From contig CAZSHM010000003.1 of the NCBI GenBank assembly GCA_964606855.1, forward strand, positions 17,800-81,799: DNA of 64,000 bases. The letters are read 5' to 3'. The stretch is from UBA7185 sp964606855 (GTDB lineage Bacteria; Bacillota; Peptococcia; Peptococcales; Peptococcaceae). A program made the translations under genes and the position numbers. The notes beneath the pieces were generated by a model. That model worked only from the letters and a program-made list of their open reading frames with translations. It was not told where the DNA came from and did no database searches. The number at the start of each line of letters is the position of its first letter. Position 1 is the stretch's first letter. Shown here piece after piece: positions 1 through 9,573 of this stretch.

Positions 1-1492
1 AGCGGTCGTGGGAGACCAGAACCACCGTTCCGGAGAACTCCGCCAGGAAGCGCTCGACGATCTCGCGGGATCGGATATCCAGATGGTTGGTCGGCTCGTC
101 CATGAGCAGCAGATTCGGGGCGTCGAGCAGAATGCGCAGAAGCGCGACCCTGGCCTTCTCCCCGCCGCTCAGCTCGCCGATGCGCTTCTCCACATCCTCA
201 CCGAAGAACAGCATCTCCGCCAAGAGACTGCGCGCCTCGTGCAGGGTCACGTCGTAGTTGCGGACAATCTCATCGATCACCTTCTTGGAGGGATCCAGCT
301 GCCGGTGTTCCTGATCGTAGTAGGCGGGCCGCACGCGCGACCCGAAGCGTATGCTCCCGGACACAGGCTGCAGCTGCCCCATGAGGAGCTTCAGCAGCGT
401 GGATTTGCCCACGCCGTTGCCGCCGATCAGCCCGATCTTATCGCCCTTGTAGACGGTGGCTGTCAGCCCTTCGAACAGGGGCTTGTCCGGATAGGCCATG
501 GCCAGATCGCGGATCTCCAGCACCACATCCCCGGAATCCGCCACATCCTCCATCCGCAGCTGCAGGGACTTCTCGGTGCCCACGGCATCCAGGCGTTCCA
601 CGCGCGCCAGCTGTTTTTCACGGCCGCGGGCCTGCTTGGACTTCACGCCCGCCTTGTACCTGCGGATGTACGCCTCCGTGCGGGCGATCTCCGCCTGCTG
701 CTTTTCATAGGCGCGCGTCTGTGCCAGCTCCTGCTCCGCCTTCAGCACCAGATAGCGGCTGTAGTTCCCGTTGTAGCTCTTCATGGTGTGGTGGGAGAGT
801 TCCAGCGTGCGCGTCGTCACCTGATCGAGAAAATAGCGGTCGTGGGAGATCACCAGCACCGCGCCCCGGTAATTCCGCAGATAGGTCTCCAGCCATTCCA
901 GCGCTGCCAGATCCAGATGGTTCGTGGGCTCGTCCAGGAGCAGGAGATCGGGTTCGCGCACCAGCAATCTCGCCAGGGAAGCCCGCGTTTTCTCGCCTCC
1001 GCTGAAGTTCGCGATCTCCCGGCCCAGGTCGGCGTCCGTAAAGCCCAGCCCCTTGGCGATGCCCTTGGCGCGGCTCTCGCAGCTGAATCCGCCCAGATCC
1101 TCATAGCGGTGCGTCAGCCGGCTGTACTCCTCCAGAAGCTGTTCCAGGGCCTCGCCCTCCAGCCCGCCCATCTCCTGCTCCAGCTGCCGCAGCTGATCCC
1201 GCATGGCAAAAAGGTCGGCGAACATCTCCAGCACCGCGTCCAGAAGCGTGAACCCCGGCGCGAAATTGGGGATCTGTTCCAGATACCCGATGCTGTGCCG
1301 CGCGGAGATGGACAGTTGCCCGGCGTCAAAGGACTCCTCCCCCGTGATGCAGCGGAAGAGCGTGGTCTTGCCCGCGCCGTTCGGCCCCACCAGACCGACT
1401 TTCTCTCCCTCCTGCACCGCGATCTCCACCCGGTCAAAGATCAGATCCGTGATATAGGATTTCCGCAAATTTTTCCCTTGCAAAATCAGCAA
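1..1492 (-). CDS. ABC-F family ATPase, 3' end outside window
   Basis: Soluble tandem ABC ATPase of the ABC-F class, whose members act on ribosomes (translation factors or antibiotic-resistance proteins) and have no membrane domain. About 497 codons are visible and the C-terminus lies beyond base 1. The first ABC domain shows Walker A GPNGAGKTT, signature FSGGEKTR and DEPTNHLD. A charged linker rich in Arg, Lys and Gln follows. The second domain has GGNGVGKST, LSGGEKAR, DEPTNHLD and the H-loop SHDR close to the window edge. The start is TTG at 1492: an in-frame stop lies three codons upstream and an AGGTG ribosome site sits at proper distance. It follows polC by 172 bases on the same strand and may be read from the uppS operon. 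Family assignment is firm; the subfamily is not. Confidence 0.93.
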   Translation of the reverse strand, partial: MLILQGKNLRKSYITDLIFDRVEIAVQEGEKVGLVGPNGAGKTTLFRCITGEESFDAGQLSISARHSIGYLEQIPNFAPGFTLLDAVLEMFADLFAMRDQLRQLEQEMGGLEGEALEQLLEEYSRLTHRYEDLGGFSCESRAKGIAKGLGFTDADLGREIANFSGGEKTRASLARLLVREPDLLLLDEPTNHLDLAALEWLETYLRNYRGAVLVISHDRYFLDQVTTRTLELSHHTMKSYNGNYSRYLVLKAEQELAQTRAYEKQQAEIARTEAYIRRYKAGVKSKQARGREKQLARVERLDAVGTEKSLQLRMEDVADSGDVVLEIRDLAMAYPDKPLFEGLTATVYKGDKIGLIGGNGVGKSTLLKLLMGQLQPVSGSIRFGSRVRPAYYDQEHRQLDPSKKVIDEIVRNYDVTLHEARSLLAEMLFFGEDVEKRIGELSGGEKARVALLRILLDAPNLLLMDEPTNHLDIRSREIVERFLAEFSGTVVLVSHDR

Positions 1493-1596
1493 GCGCGCTC
1501 ACCTACCCGTTCTGCCCGCGCAGCCTTCCGCGCGGGACGCTGCGCTCTTTTGCCGTTTTTCTTCCGCCGCGCCCGGTTTCGCAGCGCGCCCGGCCT

Positions 1597-1630
1597 CGTG
1601 CCTTTCTCTCCGACCCGTGCCTTTCTCTCC
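1597..1630. repeat. 15-bp direct repeat, 19-bp period
   Basis: Two exact copies of CGTGCCTTTCTCTCC at 1597-1611 and 1616-1630, in the 172-base gap between polC and the ABC-F gene. No gene or clear terminator is visible in this gap. The sequence just after the polC stop can form a short GC hairpin but has no T-run. Confidence 0.6.
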
Positions 1631-1664
1631 AATTTGAAATCGCCGCGCAGCCGGCGGCTGCCGG

Positions 1665-4600
1665 CTAAAACAGCTGCAGCTGATCCGTCTCGGGCAAATC
1701 CTCCAGCACGCCGTGCCGCTCCAATGTCTCCAGGATGGCCTTCCCGACTTTGCCGCGCTGCGCCAGATCCTCCACCGAGGTAAACATCCGCTCCCCGCGC
1801 GCCTCCACGATCGCGCAAGCCACGGACTGCCCCAGACCCGGCAGCGCCGTGAAGGGCGGGATCAGGCAGTCGCCCGACACGCGGAAGCGGTCCGCGTCGG
1901 ACTCCCGCAGGCTGACGCGGGCGCAGCGGAATCCGCGCTGGTACATCTCCAGCGCCAGCTCCAGCACCACCTGCGCCTTCTTGTCCTTTTCGGAGGCATC
2001 GCTTCCCAGAGCCCTGAGATTCTTCAGCTGCGCCTCGATCTCCTCCAGCCCCCGGCTGATGCGCGTGGCGTCGAAGTCCTCCGCGCGCACCGTGAAGACG
2101 GCGGCGTAAAAGGCCAGCGGATGGTAGACTTTAAACCACGCGATGCGGAACGCCATCATCACATAGGCCACCGCATGGGCCTTGGGAAAGAGATACTTCA
2201 CTTTTTTGCAGGAATCGATGTACCAGTCCGGCACCTGCATCTCCCGCATGTAGCGCTCCTCCTCCGGGTGCAGTCCGCGCCCCTTGCGCACACGCTCCAT
2301 GATCTTAAACGCGCGGCTCGCATCCAGCCCCTTTTGAATCAGATAGAGCATGATATCGTCGCGGCAGCCGATGACCTCGGAGATGCCCGCCGTGCCGCTC
2401 AGGATCAGATCCTGCGCGTTTCCCACCCAGACGCCCGTCCCGTGGGAAAACCCACTGATGCGCACCAGATCGGAGAACTGCTTCGGCTTGACATCCACCA
2501 GCATCTGGCGCGTAAACTTGGTGCCGAACTCCGGGATCCCGTAGGTTCCCACCTCGGTGCCGATCTGCTCCGGCGTGACCCCCAGCGCGTCGGTGCCGGA
2601 AAAGATCGACATCGTGCGCTGCTCATCCAGCGGGATATCCTGGTATTTGCAGCCGGTCATATCCTCCAGCATGCGGATGATCGTGGGATTATCATGCCCC
2701 AGGATATCCAGTTTCACCAGGCGGTCGTGGATCTGTTCGTAGGTGAAGTGCGTGGTCACGGTGCCCTTCGTGGTATCGTCGGCCGGGATCTGCAACGGCG
2801 TAAAATCGTGGACATCCGTGCCCTTGGGGATCACCATCAGGCCGCCGGGATGCTGTCCCGTCGTGCGGCAGACGCCGGTGAAGCCCAGCGCCAGCCGCTC
2901 GATCTCCGCCTGCCGCCTGTGCAGATTGCGCTCCTCCAGATAGTGGACGACATAGCCTTGGGCCGTCTTCTCCGCGAAGGTCTGAAACGTCCCGGCGCGG
3001 AAGACATTGTCCTTGCCGAAGAGCTCCTCCGTGTAGGCGTGCGCGCGCGCCTGGTAGACCCCGGAAAAGTTCAGGTCGATATCGGGCACTTTGTCGCCCT
3101 TAAAGCCGAGAAAGGTCTCAAACGGGATATTGTGCCCGTCCTTCACCATCGGGGTGCCGCATCGCGCACAGATCCGATCCGGCATATCCGCGCCGTCGCT
3201 GTACGTGCCGTCGTCCACAAAGATCGTGTGGTAGCAGTGCGGGCAGCGATAGTGCGGCGGCAGGGAGTTGACCTCGGTGATGCCCGTCATGTGGGCCACA
3301 AAGGAAGAGCCGACCGAGCCGCGGGAGCCGACCAGGTAGCCGTCGTCGTTGGATTTCTTCACCAGTTTGTGCGCGATGAGATAGAGCACCGCGAAGCCGT
3401 TGCCGATGATCGAGTGCAGCTCCTTGTCAATGCGCCGCTGCACCAGATCCGGCAGATCCGGCCCATAGAGGGCGTGCGCGCCCCGGTAGGTCAGCGCGCG
3501 GATCTCCTCCTCCGCGCCGACGATCTCCGGCGAATGCAGCCCGTCCGGCACCGGCTTCAGCTTTTCGAAGTCGGCGATGATCTTTTTTGGATTCTCGATC
3601 ACGATCTCCCGCGCCGCCTCCGGCGGAAAATAATCGAACTCCGCCAGCATCTCCTCCGTGCTTCGGTAATAGAGCGCCGCCTGCTGATCGGCGTCCTCGT
3701 ACTTTTTCCCCGCCATCAGAATGGCCCGGTAGATCTTGTCCTCCCGGTTGGCAAAATGCACGTCTCCCGTGGCCACCACGGGTTTGCCCAGCTCCTGCCC
3801 CAGCGCGTAGAGGTCCAGATTGAGCTGTTTCAGCTCCTCCGGCGAGGAGAAGGTCCCTTCGCGCAGCAGAAACGCGTTGTTGCAGAGGGGCTGCACCTCC
3901 AGATAGTCGTAGAATGCGGCGGCGCGCACCATCGTCTCGTGGTCCTTTCCGCTCCGGATATAGGCCTGCACCACTTCCCCCGCCTCACAGGCACTGCCGA
4001 TGACCAGATTCTCCCGCACCGCCGCCAGCAGTCGCTTGGGGATGCGCGGCCGCCGGTAGAAAAAGTTGAGATTGGACTCGGTCACCAGCTGGTAGAGCGC
4101 CTTGAGCCCGGCCTTGTTCCGGGCTAGGATGATGCAGTGGTACGTGCGCTGCGCCTCCTTGGGGAGATTGTCGTCGAAGAGATATCCCTCCAGCCCGTAG
4201 ATGATTTTGACGCCGTACGCCTCGCCGGCCTGGTAGGCTTCGGGGAAGGCGCGCACCACGCCGTGATCCGTGACGGCGATGGCCTCATGCCCCATCTCCG
4301 CAGCCAGCCGCACCAGATCGGCCACATCACAGAGCGCGTCGTTCGCGCTCATGTTGGTGTGCAGATGCAGCTCCACCCGCTTGTCGGGGGCGGTGTCCGT
4401 CCGTCGCGGGAGTTCCGCCGGGAGGATATCGCTCGCGAGCAGCGTCAGTTCCCTGGCATAGCTGTCCTCCCGCGTGCTGCCCCGCACCCGCAGTGCCCTG
4501 GCCTCCTGCAGGCGCTCCCGGAGCGGAGCGATCTCCCCCGGAGGGCGGATCACCTTGCAGGTGATGGAGTCCCGCTCGTCGGTCAGCTTAAAGGTCAGCA

Positions 4601-5354
4601 GTTGTTTCCCGTTCCGCAGGTCCCGCACATCGACGCCAAAGCAGCGCCCCTCGATGACGACGGCCTTCTCCTCCTCCTGCAGCGATTCGATCGCGCGCGG
4701 CGCTTCCTTGATGCGCCTGCCGAGCAGAATTTCCCTCTCCCTCTCCTTCTCGGTGCGCCCGGTGCCGGATGCGCCGCCGGAAGAGGGACGAGCGGGCGCA
4801 GAGGTCTCCGCGGCGGGCAGCGCGGGAGATTCCGGCTCTCTGCGCAGCGCGTCCAGATCCGGCCGCAGCGAGGGATCACAGCGGAGCTCCACCGTCATCT
4901 TCCGCTGCAGGATCTCCTCCAGGAGGGCGCCGGCCTCCAGCGGAAACCGCATCTGCCGCAAGAAGCGCACCCCCGCGGGCTGGCCGATGTAGATCGCCAG
5001 CCGATCGTCCGCGAGTTCCCACCAGCTCCGGTAGAGCCATCCGCCGATCGCCGGATGCCGCTGCTCCAGCATGGCAAGAAACAGCGGGAAATGTTCCGAC
5101 AGAAAAGCCTCCGCCGGCAGCGGCTCCGCCGGCTGCACCAGCAGCAGCACCCCTTCGGCCTGCGGCATATTCCGCGAAAAAAAGTCCCTGCACTGCGCGT
5201 AGAGCTCCGGATCCGGCAACTGCCGGCAGGCGAGCAGGATCTCACAGAGATGCCGCGTCTCGGAGACCGTGATCTTGCGGATGCTGGCCGTCTCCAGAAA
5301 CGCCCGCACCTGCGGATCGGGCTGTGCAATCATCGCTCTGTAGTCCAACTCCAC
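1665..5354 (-). CDS. polC: DNA polymerase III alpha subunit, PolC type, lacking the exonuclease domain
   Basis: Replicative DNA polymerase of low-GC Gram-positive lineage bacteria. Visible order: N-terminal domain (about 1-200), OB-fold (about 230-315), PHP domain starting near 325 with HLHTNMS at 330-336 and VTDHG at 361-365, then the polymerase core. Two CxxC pairs (Cys704/707 and 729/732) form the zinc site, catalytic Asp758-Ile-Asp760 lies in KVPDIDLNF, and a helix-hairpin-helix tail ends in LQLF. The protein has 1229 residues, whereas typical PolC is about 1430-1450. The missing piece is the DEDD 3'-5' exonuclease normally inserted in the PHP domain: here the chain passes straight from YGLEGYLFDD (about 386-395) to the THRYH-like TYHCIIL (404-410), with no DxETTG motif. 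GTG start with AGGAG nine bases upstream. Follows proS on the same strand. Confidence 0.97.
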   Translation of the reverse strand: MELDYRAMIAQPDPQVRAFLETASIRKITVSETRHLCEILLACRQLPDPELYAQCRDFFSRNMPQAEGVLLLVQPAEPLPAEAFLSEHFPLFLAMLEQRHPAIGGWLYRSWWELADDRLAIYIGQPAGVRFLRQMRFPLEAGALLEEILQRKMTVELRCDPSLRPDLDALRREPESPALPAAETSAPARPSSGGASGTGRTEKEREREILLGRRIKEAPRAIESLQEEEKAVVIEGRCFGVDVRDLRNGKQLLTFKLTDERDSITCKVIRPPGEIAPLRERLQEARALRVRGSTREDSYARELTLLASDILPAELPRRTDTAPDKRVELHLHTNMSANDALCDVADLVRLAAEMGHEAIAVTDHGVVRAFPEAYQAGEAYGVKIIYGLEGYLFDDNLPKEAQRTYHCIILARNKAGLKALYQLVTESNLNFFYRRPRIPKRLLAAVRENLVIGSACEAGEVVQAYIRSGKDHETMVRAAAFYDYLEVQPLCNNAFLLREGTFSSPEELKQLNLDLYALGQELGKPVVATGDVHFANREDKIYRAILMAGKKYEDADQQAALYYRSTEEMLAEFDYFPPEAAREIVIENPKKIIADFEKLKPVPDGLHSPEIVGAEEEIRALTYRGAHALYGPDLPDLVQRRIDKELHSIIGNGFAVLYLIAHKLVKKSNDDGYLVGSRGSVGSSFVAHMTGITEVNSLPPHYRCPHCYHTIFVDDGTYSDGADMPDRICARCGTPMVKDGHNIPFETFLGFKGDKVPDIDLNFSGVYQARAHAYTEELFGKDNVFRAGTFQTFAEKTAQGYVVHYLEERNLHRRQAEIERLALGFTGVCRTTGQHPGGLMVIPKGTDVHDFTPLQIPADDTTKGTVTTHFTYEQIHDRLVKLDILGHDNPTIIRMLEDMTGCKYQDIPLDEQRTMSIFSGTDALGVTPEQIGTEVGTYGIPEFGTKFTRQMLVDVKPKQFSDLVRISGFSHGTGVWVGNAQDLILSGTAGISEVIGCRDDIMLYLIQKGLDASRAFKIMERVRKGRGLHPEEERYMREMQVPDWYIDSCKKVKYLFPKAHAVAYVMMAFRIAWFKVYHPLAFYAAVFTVRAEDFDATRISRGLEEIEAQLKNLRALGSDASEKDKKAQVVLELALEMYQRGFRCARVSLRESDADRFRVSGDCLIPPFTALPGLGQSVACAIVEARGERMFTSVEDLAQRGKVGKAILETLERHGVLEDLPETDQLQLF

Positions 5355-5418
5355 AATCTCTCACTCCTCTCCGGATCCTGCGCTGCCTTCCGTTTTCCCC
5401 GATTCCGCCGGCGGACGT

Positions 5419-7122
5419 TCAGGAGAAGATCTCCTCCGCGACCTTCTCCACGACCGCATCCAGCGGCACCAGCTCACTGGAGGCGGACGCGCGCGGCTTG
5501 TACTCGATCAGGCGCTCCTCCACGGCCTTTTTTCCCACCGTCAGCCGCAGGGGGCAGCCGATGAGATCCGCGTCTTTGAACTTGACGCCCGGCCGCTCGT
5601 TGCGGTCATCCAAGAGCACCTCGACGCCGCGCCGCCGCAGCGCCCGGTACAGCTCCTCCGCCAGCGCCATCTGCCCGGGATCCCTGGCGGAAACCGGCAC
5701 CAGCGACACATGGTACGGCGCGATGCTCTTGGGCCAGAGGATGCCGTCCTCGTCGTGGTACTGCTCCACCACGGCGGCCATGGTGCGGCTGACGCCGATG
5801 CCGTAGCAGCCCATGTGGATGACCTGGGACTTTCCGTTCTCATCCAGATAGTTGGCGCCCATCTTCGCGCTGTACTTGGTGCCCAGCTTGAAGATCTGCC
5901 CCACTTCGATGCCGCGCGCGCTGGAGAGCGCATGTCCGCACTTGGGGCAGGCCTCCCCCTCCCGCAGCATGCGCAAATCAAAGTAGCCGTCCACCTGGAA
6001 GTCGCGGCCTGGGTTGACGTGGATATAGTGATAGCTCTCCTCGTTGGCGCCGCAGACCAGGTTGCGCATCTGCTCCACCGCGAGATCCGCGTAGATTTTC
6101 ACCCCCCGGAGCCCTACCGGTCCCAGGGAGCCGAACCCGCACCCGAGGAGGCGCACCACGTCCGCCTCCTCGGCCATCTCCAGCGACAGGCAAGGGTGCA
6201 CCCGCTGCACCTTGACCTCGTTGACTTCGTGGTCGCCGCGCGCCAGCACGCAGATCAGCTCGTCATCGGCCCGGAAGAACAAAGTCTTGATGCATTTCTC
6301 CGCCGGCACACGGAGATAGTTTCCGACCGCCTCGATCGTCTTGGAATCCGGCGTGTACACCTTCTCCAGTTCCAGCGGCGCTTCCGCCGTGCCCTCCTCC
6401 GGAGGCGGGCACGGCGCGATCTCGAGATTGGCGGCATATCCGCACGCATCGCAGTAGACGATCGTGTTCTCCCCGATGTCCGCCAGGGCGGTGAACTCGT
6501 GGGTCTGGCTGTCGCCGATCGCGCCGCCGTCCGCCTCGATAGGGCGATATTTCAGCCCGCAGCGGTCAAAGATGTTGCTGTAGGCGCGGTACATATCCTG
6601 GTAGCAAGCCTCCAGCCCCTCGGCGTCGCGGTCGAAGGAGTACATATCTTTCATGATGAACTCGCGCCCGCGGATCAGTCCGAACCGGGGGCGCTTTTCA
6701 TCGCGGTACTTGTTCTGGATCTGATAGAGGCGCAGCGGCAGCTGGCGGTAGGAATTCACCTCGCCGCGCACCAGGTCAGTGACGATCTCCTCGTGCGTGG
6801 GACCCAGGCAGAACTGGCGCTCGTGGCGGTCGGTGACCTTGAACATCTCCTCGCCGTAGGCGTTCCAGCGCCCCGTCTCCAGCCACAGCTCGGCCGGCTG
6901 CAGAATCGGCATCAAGAGCTCCTGGCAGCCGGCGGCGTCCATCTCCTCGCGCACGATGGCCTCGATCTTGTCCAGCACCCGCTTGCCCAAGGGCAGATAG
7001 TGGTACAGGCCCGCGGCGTTCTTGCGGATGAAGCCCGCGCGCACCAAAAGCTGCTGGCTCACGGTATCGGCCTCCGCCGGCGTGTCCCGCAGCGTCGTGA
7101 TAAAAGCTTTGCTCATTCTCAT
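5419..7122 (-). CDS. proS: prolyl-tRNA synthetase
   Basis: Class II aminoacyl-tRNA synthetase charging tRNA-Pro in the cytosol. At 567 residues it is the bacterial (type 1) form, with an editing insertion between motifs 2 and 3. Visible features are GPTHEE near the start of the catalytic core, motif 2 with NKYRDEKRPRFGLIRGREF, and the insertion (about 230-390) containing the aminoacyl-editing region. Motif 3 includes GCYGIGVSRTMAA, followed by the C-terminal anticodon-binding domain (VSLVPV to the end). It lies between ispG and polC, an order common in Clostridia-type genomes. ATG start at 7122; the ribosome site (GGGAG) is rather distant, so Met3 is a possible alternative. Confidence 0.97.
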   Translation of the reverse strand: MRMSKAFITTLRDTPAEADTVSQQLLVRAGFIRKNAAGLYHYLPLGKRVLDKIEAIVREEMDAAGCQELLMPILQPAELWLETGRWNAYGEEMFKVTDRHERQFCLGPTHEEIVTDLVRGEVNSYRQLPLRLYQIQNKYRDEKRPRFGLIRGREFIMKDMYSFDRDAEGLEACYQDMYRAYSNIFDRCGLKYRPIEADGGAIGDSQTHEFTALADIGENTIVYCDACGYAANLEIAPCPPPEEGTAEAPLELEKVYTPDSKTIEAVGNYLRVPAEKCIKTLFFRADDELICVLARGDHEVNEVKVQRVHPCLSLEMAEEADVVRLLGCGFGSLGPVGLRGVKIYADLAVEQMRNLVCGANEESYHYIHVNPGRDFQVDGYFDLRMLREGEACPKCGHALSSARGIEVGQIFKLGTKYSAKMGANYLDENGKSQVIHMGCYGIGVSRTMAAVVEQYHDEDGILWPKSIAPYHVSLVPVSARDPGQMALAEELYRALRRRGVEVLLDDRNERPGVKFKDADLIGCPLRLTVGKKAVEERLIEYKPRASASSELVPLDAVVEKVAEEIFS

Positions 7123-7212
7123 ACGATTTGCTCTCTCCCTCGTAGTATTTTCCGGGCGGCCACCGGACGCGCCGCGCCGGAAGGAGTCCGCGCCGGTTCC
7201 GCACCGGCAGGT

Positions 7213-8286
7213 TCACGCATCGAGCAGCGCCTCCAGCTCCTCGCGGAAGGCATCCAGGAGCGACGCCTCCGGCACCCTGCGCACGATCTCCCCTCTGCGG
7301 AAGAGGATTCCCTCCCCTTTGCCGCCGGCGATGCCCAGGTCAGCTTCCCGCGCCTCTCCCGGCCCGTTCACCGCACAGCCCATCACCGCCAGCTTCAGCG
7401 GCCGCCGCGGCCGGTCCGCCGTCAGCTCGTCCACCAGCTGCTCCACCTGTTCCACCAGGCGCTCCAGCGGGATCTGTGTGCGGCCGCAGGTGGGGCAGGA
7501 GATGATCTCCACCCCTCCGGGGCAGAGCCCCAGCGCCTGAAGGATCTGCCGCGCCACCGGGATCTCCTGCAGCGGATCCCCGGTCAGGGATACGCGGATC
7601 GTATCCCCGATGCCCTCCGCCAGGAGCGTGCCGATGCCCACCGCCGATTTCACGACCCCGTAGTGCGCGCTGCCCGCCTCCGTCACACCCAGGTGGAGCG
7701 GATAGGGGACGCGCGGCGCGATCTGCCGGTACGCGTCCAGCATCAGCGGCACGTCCGAAGCCTTGAGGGAGATCTTGATCTGCGAAAAATCCAGCTCCTC
7801 CAGCAGCCGCACATGGCGCAGCGCGCTCTCCACCATGGCCTCCGCCGTGGGATGCCGGTATCGCTGCAGCAGATCCTTCTCCAGAGAGCCGGCGTTGACG
7901 CCGATGCGGATGGGCACCCCCAGCCCCTTGGCCTTGGCCACAACCTCCCGCACATTCCGCGCGCCGCCGATGTTGCCCGGGTTGATGCGCAGCGCCGCGA
8001 TGCCGTGATCCATGGCCAGCAGCGCCAGCCGGTGATTGAAGTGGATGTCGGCGATCACGGGGAGCGGGCTGGCGGCACAGATCTCCCGCAGCGCCAGCGC
8101 GGCCTCCTCGTCGGGCACCGCCACCCGCACCAGCTGACAGCCCGCCCGGGCCAGCCGCCGGATCTGGTCCAAGGTCGCCGCCGCGTTCCGGGTATCCGTG
8201 TTGGTCATGGACTGGATACTGACCGGAAAGTCGGATCCCACGCCCACGGAGCCGATCTGAAAATTTGTCGTCTTTCTCCTCTGCAC
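7213..8286 (-). CDS. ispG: 4-hydroxy-3-methylbut-2-enyl diphosphate synthase (flavodoxin/ferredoxin)
   Basis: Iron-sulfur enzyme of the MEP isoprenoid pathway, converting ME-cPP to HMBPP. The 357-residue reading starts at GTG 8286, nine bases after GGGGAGG. Upstream in-frame codons lack a ribosome site and run into the rseP end. Visible features are the TIM-barrel start VGVGSDFPVSIQSMTNTDT, NPGNIG, and the Fe-S ligands in SCPTCGRTQ and GCAVNGPGEA near the C-terminus. Dxr, an earlier step of the same pathway, is two genes upstream, and UppS, which uses the product, opens the operon. Confidence 0.97.
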   Translation of the reverse strand: MQRRKTTNFQIGSVGVGSDFPVSIQSMTNTDTRNAAATLDQIRRLARAGCQLVRVAVPDEEAALALREICAASPLPVIADIHFNHRLALLAMDHGIAALRINPGNIGGARNVREVVAKAKGLGVPIRIGVNAGSLEKDLLQRYRHPTAEAMVESALRHVRLLEELDFSQIKISLKASDVPLMLDAYRQIAPRVPYPLHLGVTEAGSAHYGVVKSAVGIGTLLAEGIGDTIRVSLTGDPLQEIPVARQILQALGLCPGGVEIISCPTCGRTQIPLERLVEQVEQLVDELTADRPRRPLKLAVMGCAVNGPGEAREADLGIAGGKGEGILFRRGEIVRRVPEASLLDAFREELEALLDA

Positions 8287-8386
8287 AGAGCGCAACCTCC
8301 CCCGCAAGTCTATTCTCTGCCTGCCGCACACGCACACAGATCCGATGCGTGCTCCCGCTGCCGCATCCACAAGGCGGCGGTGCATA

Positions 8387-9472
8387 TCAGGGCGAAAAGA
8401 GCCGCACGATGTCCTTGTAAGTGACCAGCACGATCAGGAGCATCAGCAGGGAGAACCCGATCAGGTTGGCGTAGCCCTCCTTCTGCGGATCGATCGGTCT
8501 GCCCCGCACGCCCTCGATCAGAAGGAAGATCAGCTTGCTGCCGTCCAGAGAGGGAATCGGCAGCAGATTGATGACCGCCAGATTCAGCGAGAGCACCGCC
8601 GCCAGATTGAACACATAGATCCAGCCGGCCTTGGTCGACTCGTCGATGATCCGCACGATCCCCACCGGACCGGTCAGGCCCTGCTCGTCGTCGAAAAGAT
8701 CGATTTTTCCGGTGAACAGGTCCCCCAGCACATCCACCATGGTCACCGTCATCTCCCAGGTGGTCTGGGCGCCCAGAACCAGGCTCCGGATCGGGCCGAC
8801 CGCCTGGCGCGTTGCCGTGGCCGCGTAGATACCCAGGATGCTCTTGCCGCCGTCCTCGCTCGCCACCGGCGTCACCTGCACCGTGAACCGGCTGCCGTCG
8901 CGCTCCGCCGTCACCGCCAGCGGCTCCTCCTGAGAGGCATCGCCGACCAGGAGGGTCAGATCTTCCCAGGTGGATACGCTCTGCCCGTTGATGGCCACGA
9001 TGCGGTCGCCCGCCGCAAGCCCAGCCGCCTCGGCGGGGCCGCCCTCCATCACCGCGGAGAGCGTCGTGTCGGGATTCTCGATGGGCACAGCCAGCCCCAG
9101 CACCAGGTACATCCCGGCAAAGATGAGGATCGCCGTCAGCACATTCATGAACGAGCCGGCGCTGGCAAAGATCATCCGCTGCCACACCGGGCGGTTCTGA
9201 TAGCGCCGCTCCTCCGGCACCTCGACCGCGTCCGCGCCGCTGTGCGCCTCCTCCTCGACATCCTCCCCCAGAACGCGCACATACCCGCCCACCGGCAAGA
9301 GCCGCAGGGAGTAGCGCGTCTCGCCCCAGCGCCTGGAGCAGATCTGCGGCCCCATCCCGATGCTGAACTCTTCAACATACATGCCGGAGAGCTTTGCAGA
9401 GAGAAAATGGCCGAACTCATGCACCGTCACCAAGAGCGCGAAGATCAAAATCGCTACGATCGCAGTCAGCAT
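8387..9472 (-). CDS. rseP: site-2 membrane metalloprotease RseP family
   Basis: Intramembrane zinc protease that cleaves transmembrane substrates such as anti-sigma factors or signal-peptide remnants. The 361-residue protein has an N-terminal membrane helix with zinc motif HEFGH at 18-22, a periplasmic/extracytoplasmic PDZ domain (about 130-210, PAEAAGLAAGDRIVAING), and a C-terminal membrane region with NLLPIPSLDG, which supplies the third zinc ligand. ATG start with GAGGAG eight bases upstream. Fixed neighbours dxr and ispG support the assignment. The physiological substrate is not shown here. Confidence 0.96.
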   Translation of the reverse strand: MLTAIVAILIFALLVTVHEFGHFLSAKLSGMYVEEFSIGMGPQICSRRWGETRYSLRLLPVGGYVRVLGEDVEEEAHSGADAVEVPEERRYQNRPVWQRMIFASAGSFMNVLTAILIFAGMYLVLGLAVPIENPDTTLSAVMEGGPAEAAGLAAGDRIVAINGQSVSTWEDLTLLVGDASQEEPLAVTAERDGSRFTVQVTPVASEDGGKSILGIYAATATRQAVGPIRSLVLGAQTTWEMTVTMVDVLGDLFTGKIDLFDDEQGLTGPVGIVRIIDESTKAGWIYVFNLAAVLSLNLAVINLLPIPSLDGSKLIFLLIEGVRGRPIDPQKEGYANLIGFSLLMLLIVLVTYKDIVRLFSP

Positions 9473-9573
9473 ATTTCACACTCCTCACCAGCCCGAAGGC
9501 CGGATATACTGAAAATCCGCTTGACGTCCGCATCTGCCGGAGGCGCGCCCGCGCGGCGCCGCCCCGGCAGGCC

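Noticed and set aside
1713..4127. 804-codon plus-strand open frame opposite polC
   Set aside because: Codon-position shadow of polC in high-GC DNA; no family resemblance and no ribosome site.
5710..8424. 904-codon plus-strand open frame opposite proS and ispG
   Set aside because: Spans two firmly identified genes on the other strand; His/Gln/Arg-rich translation typical of antisense shadows.
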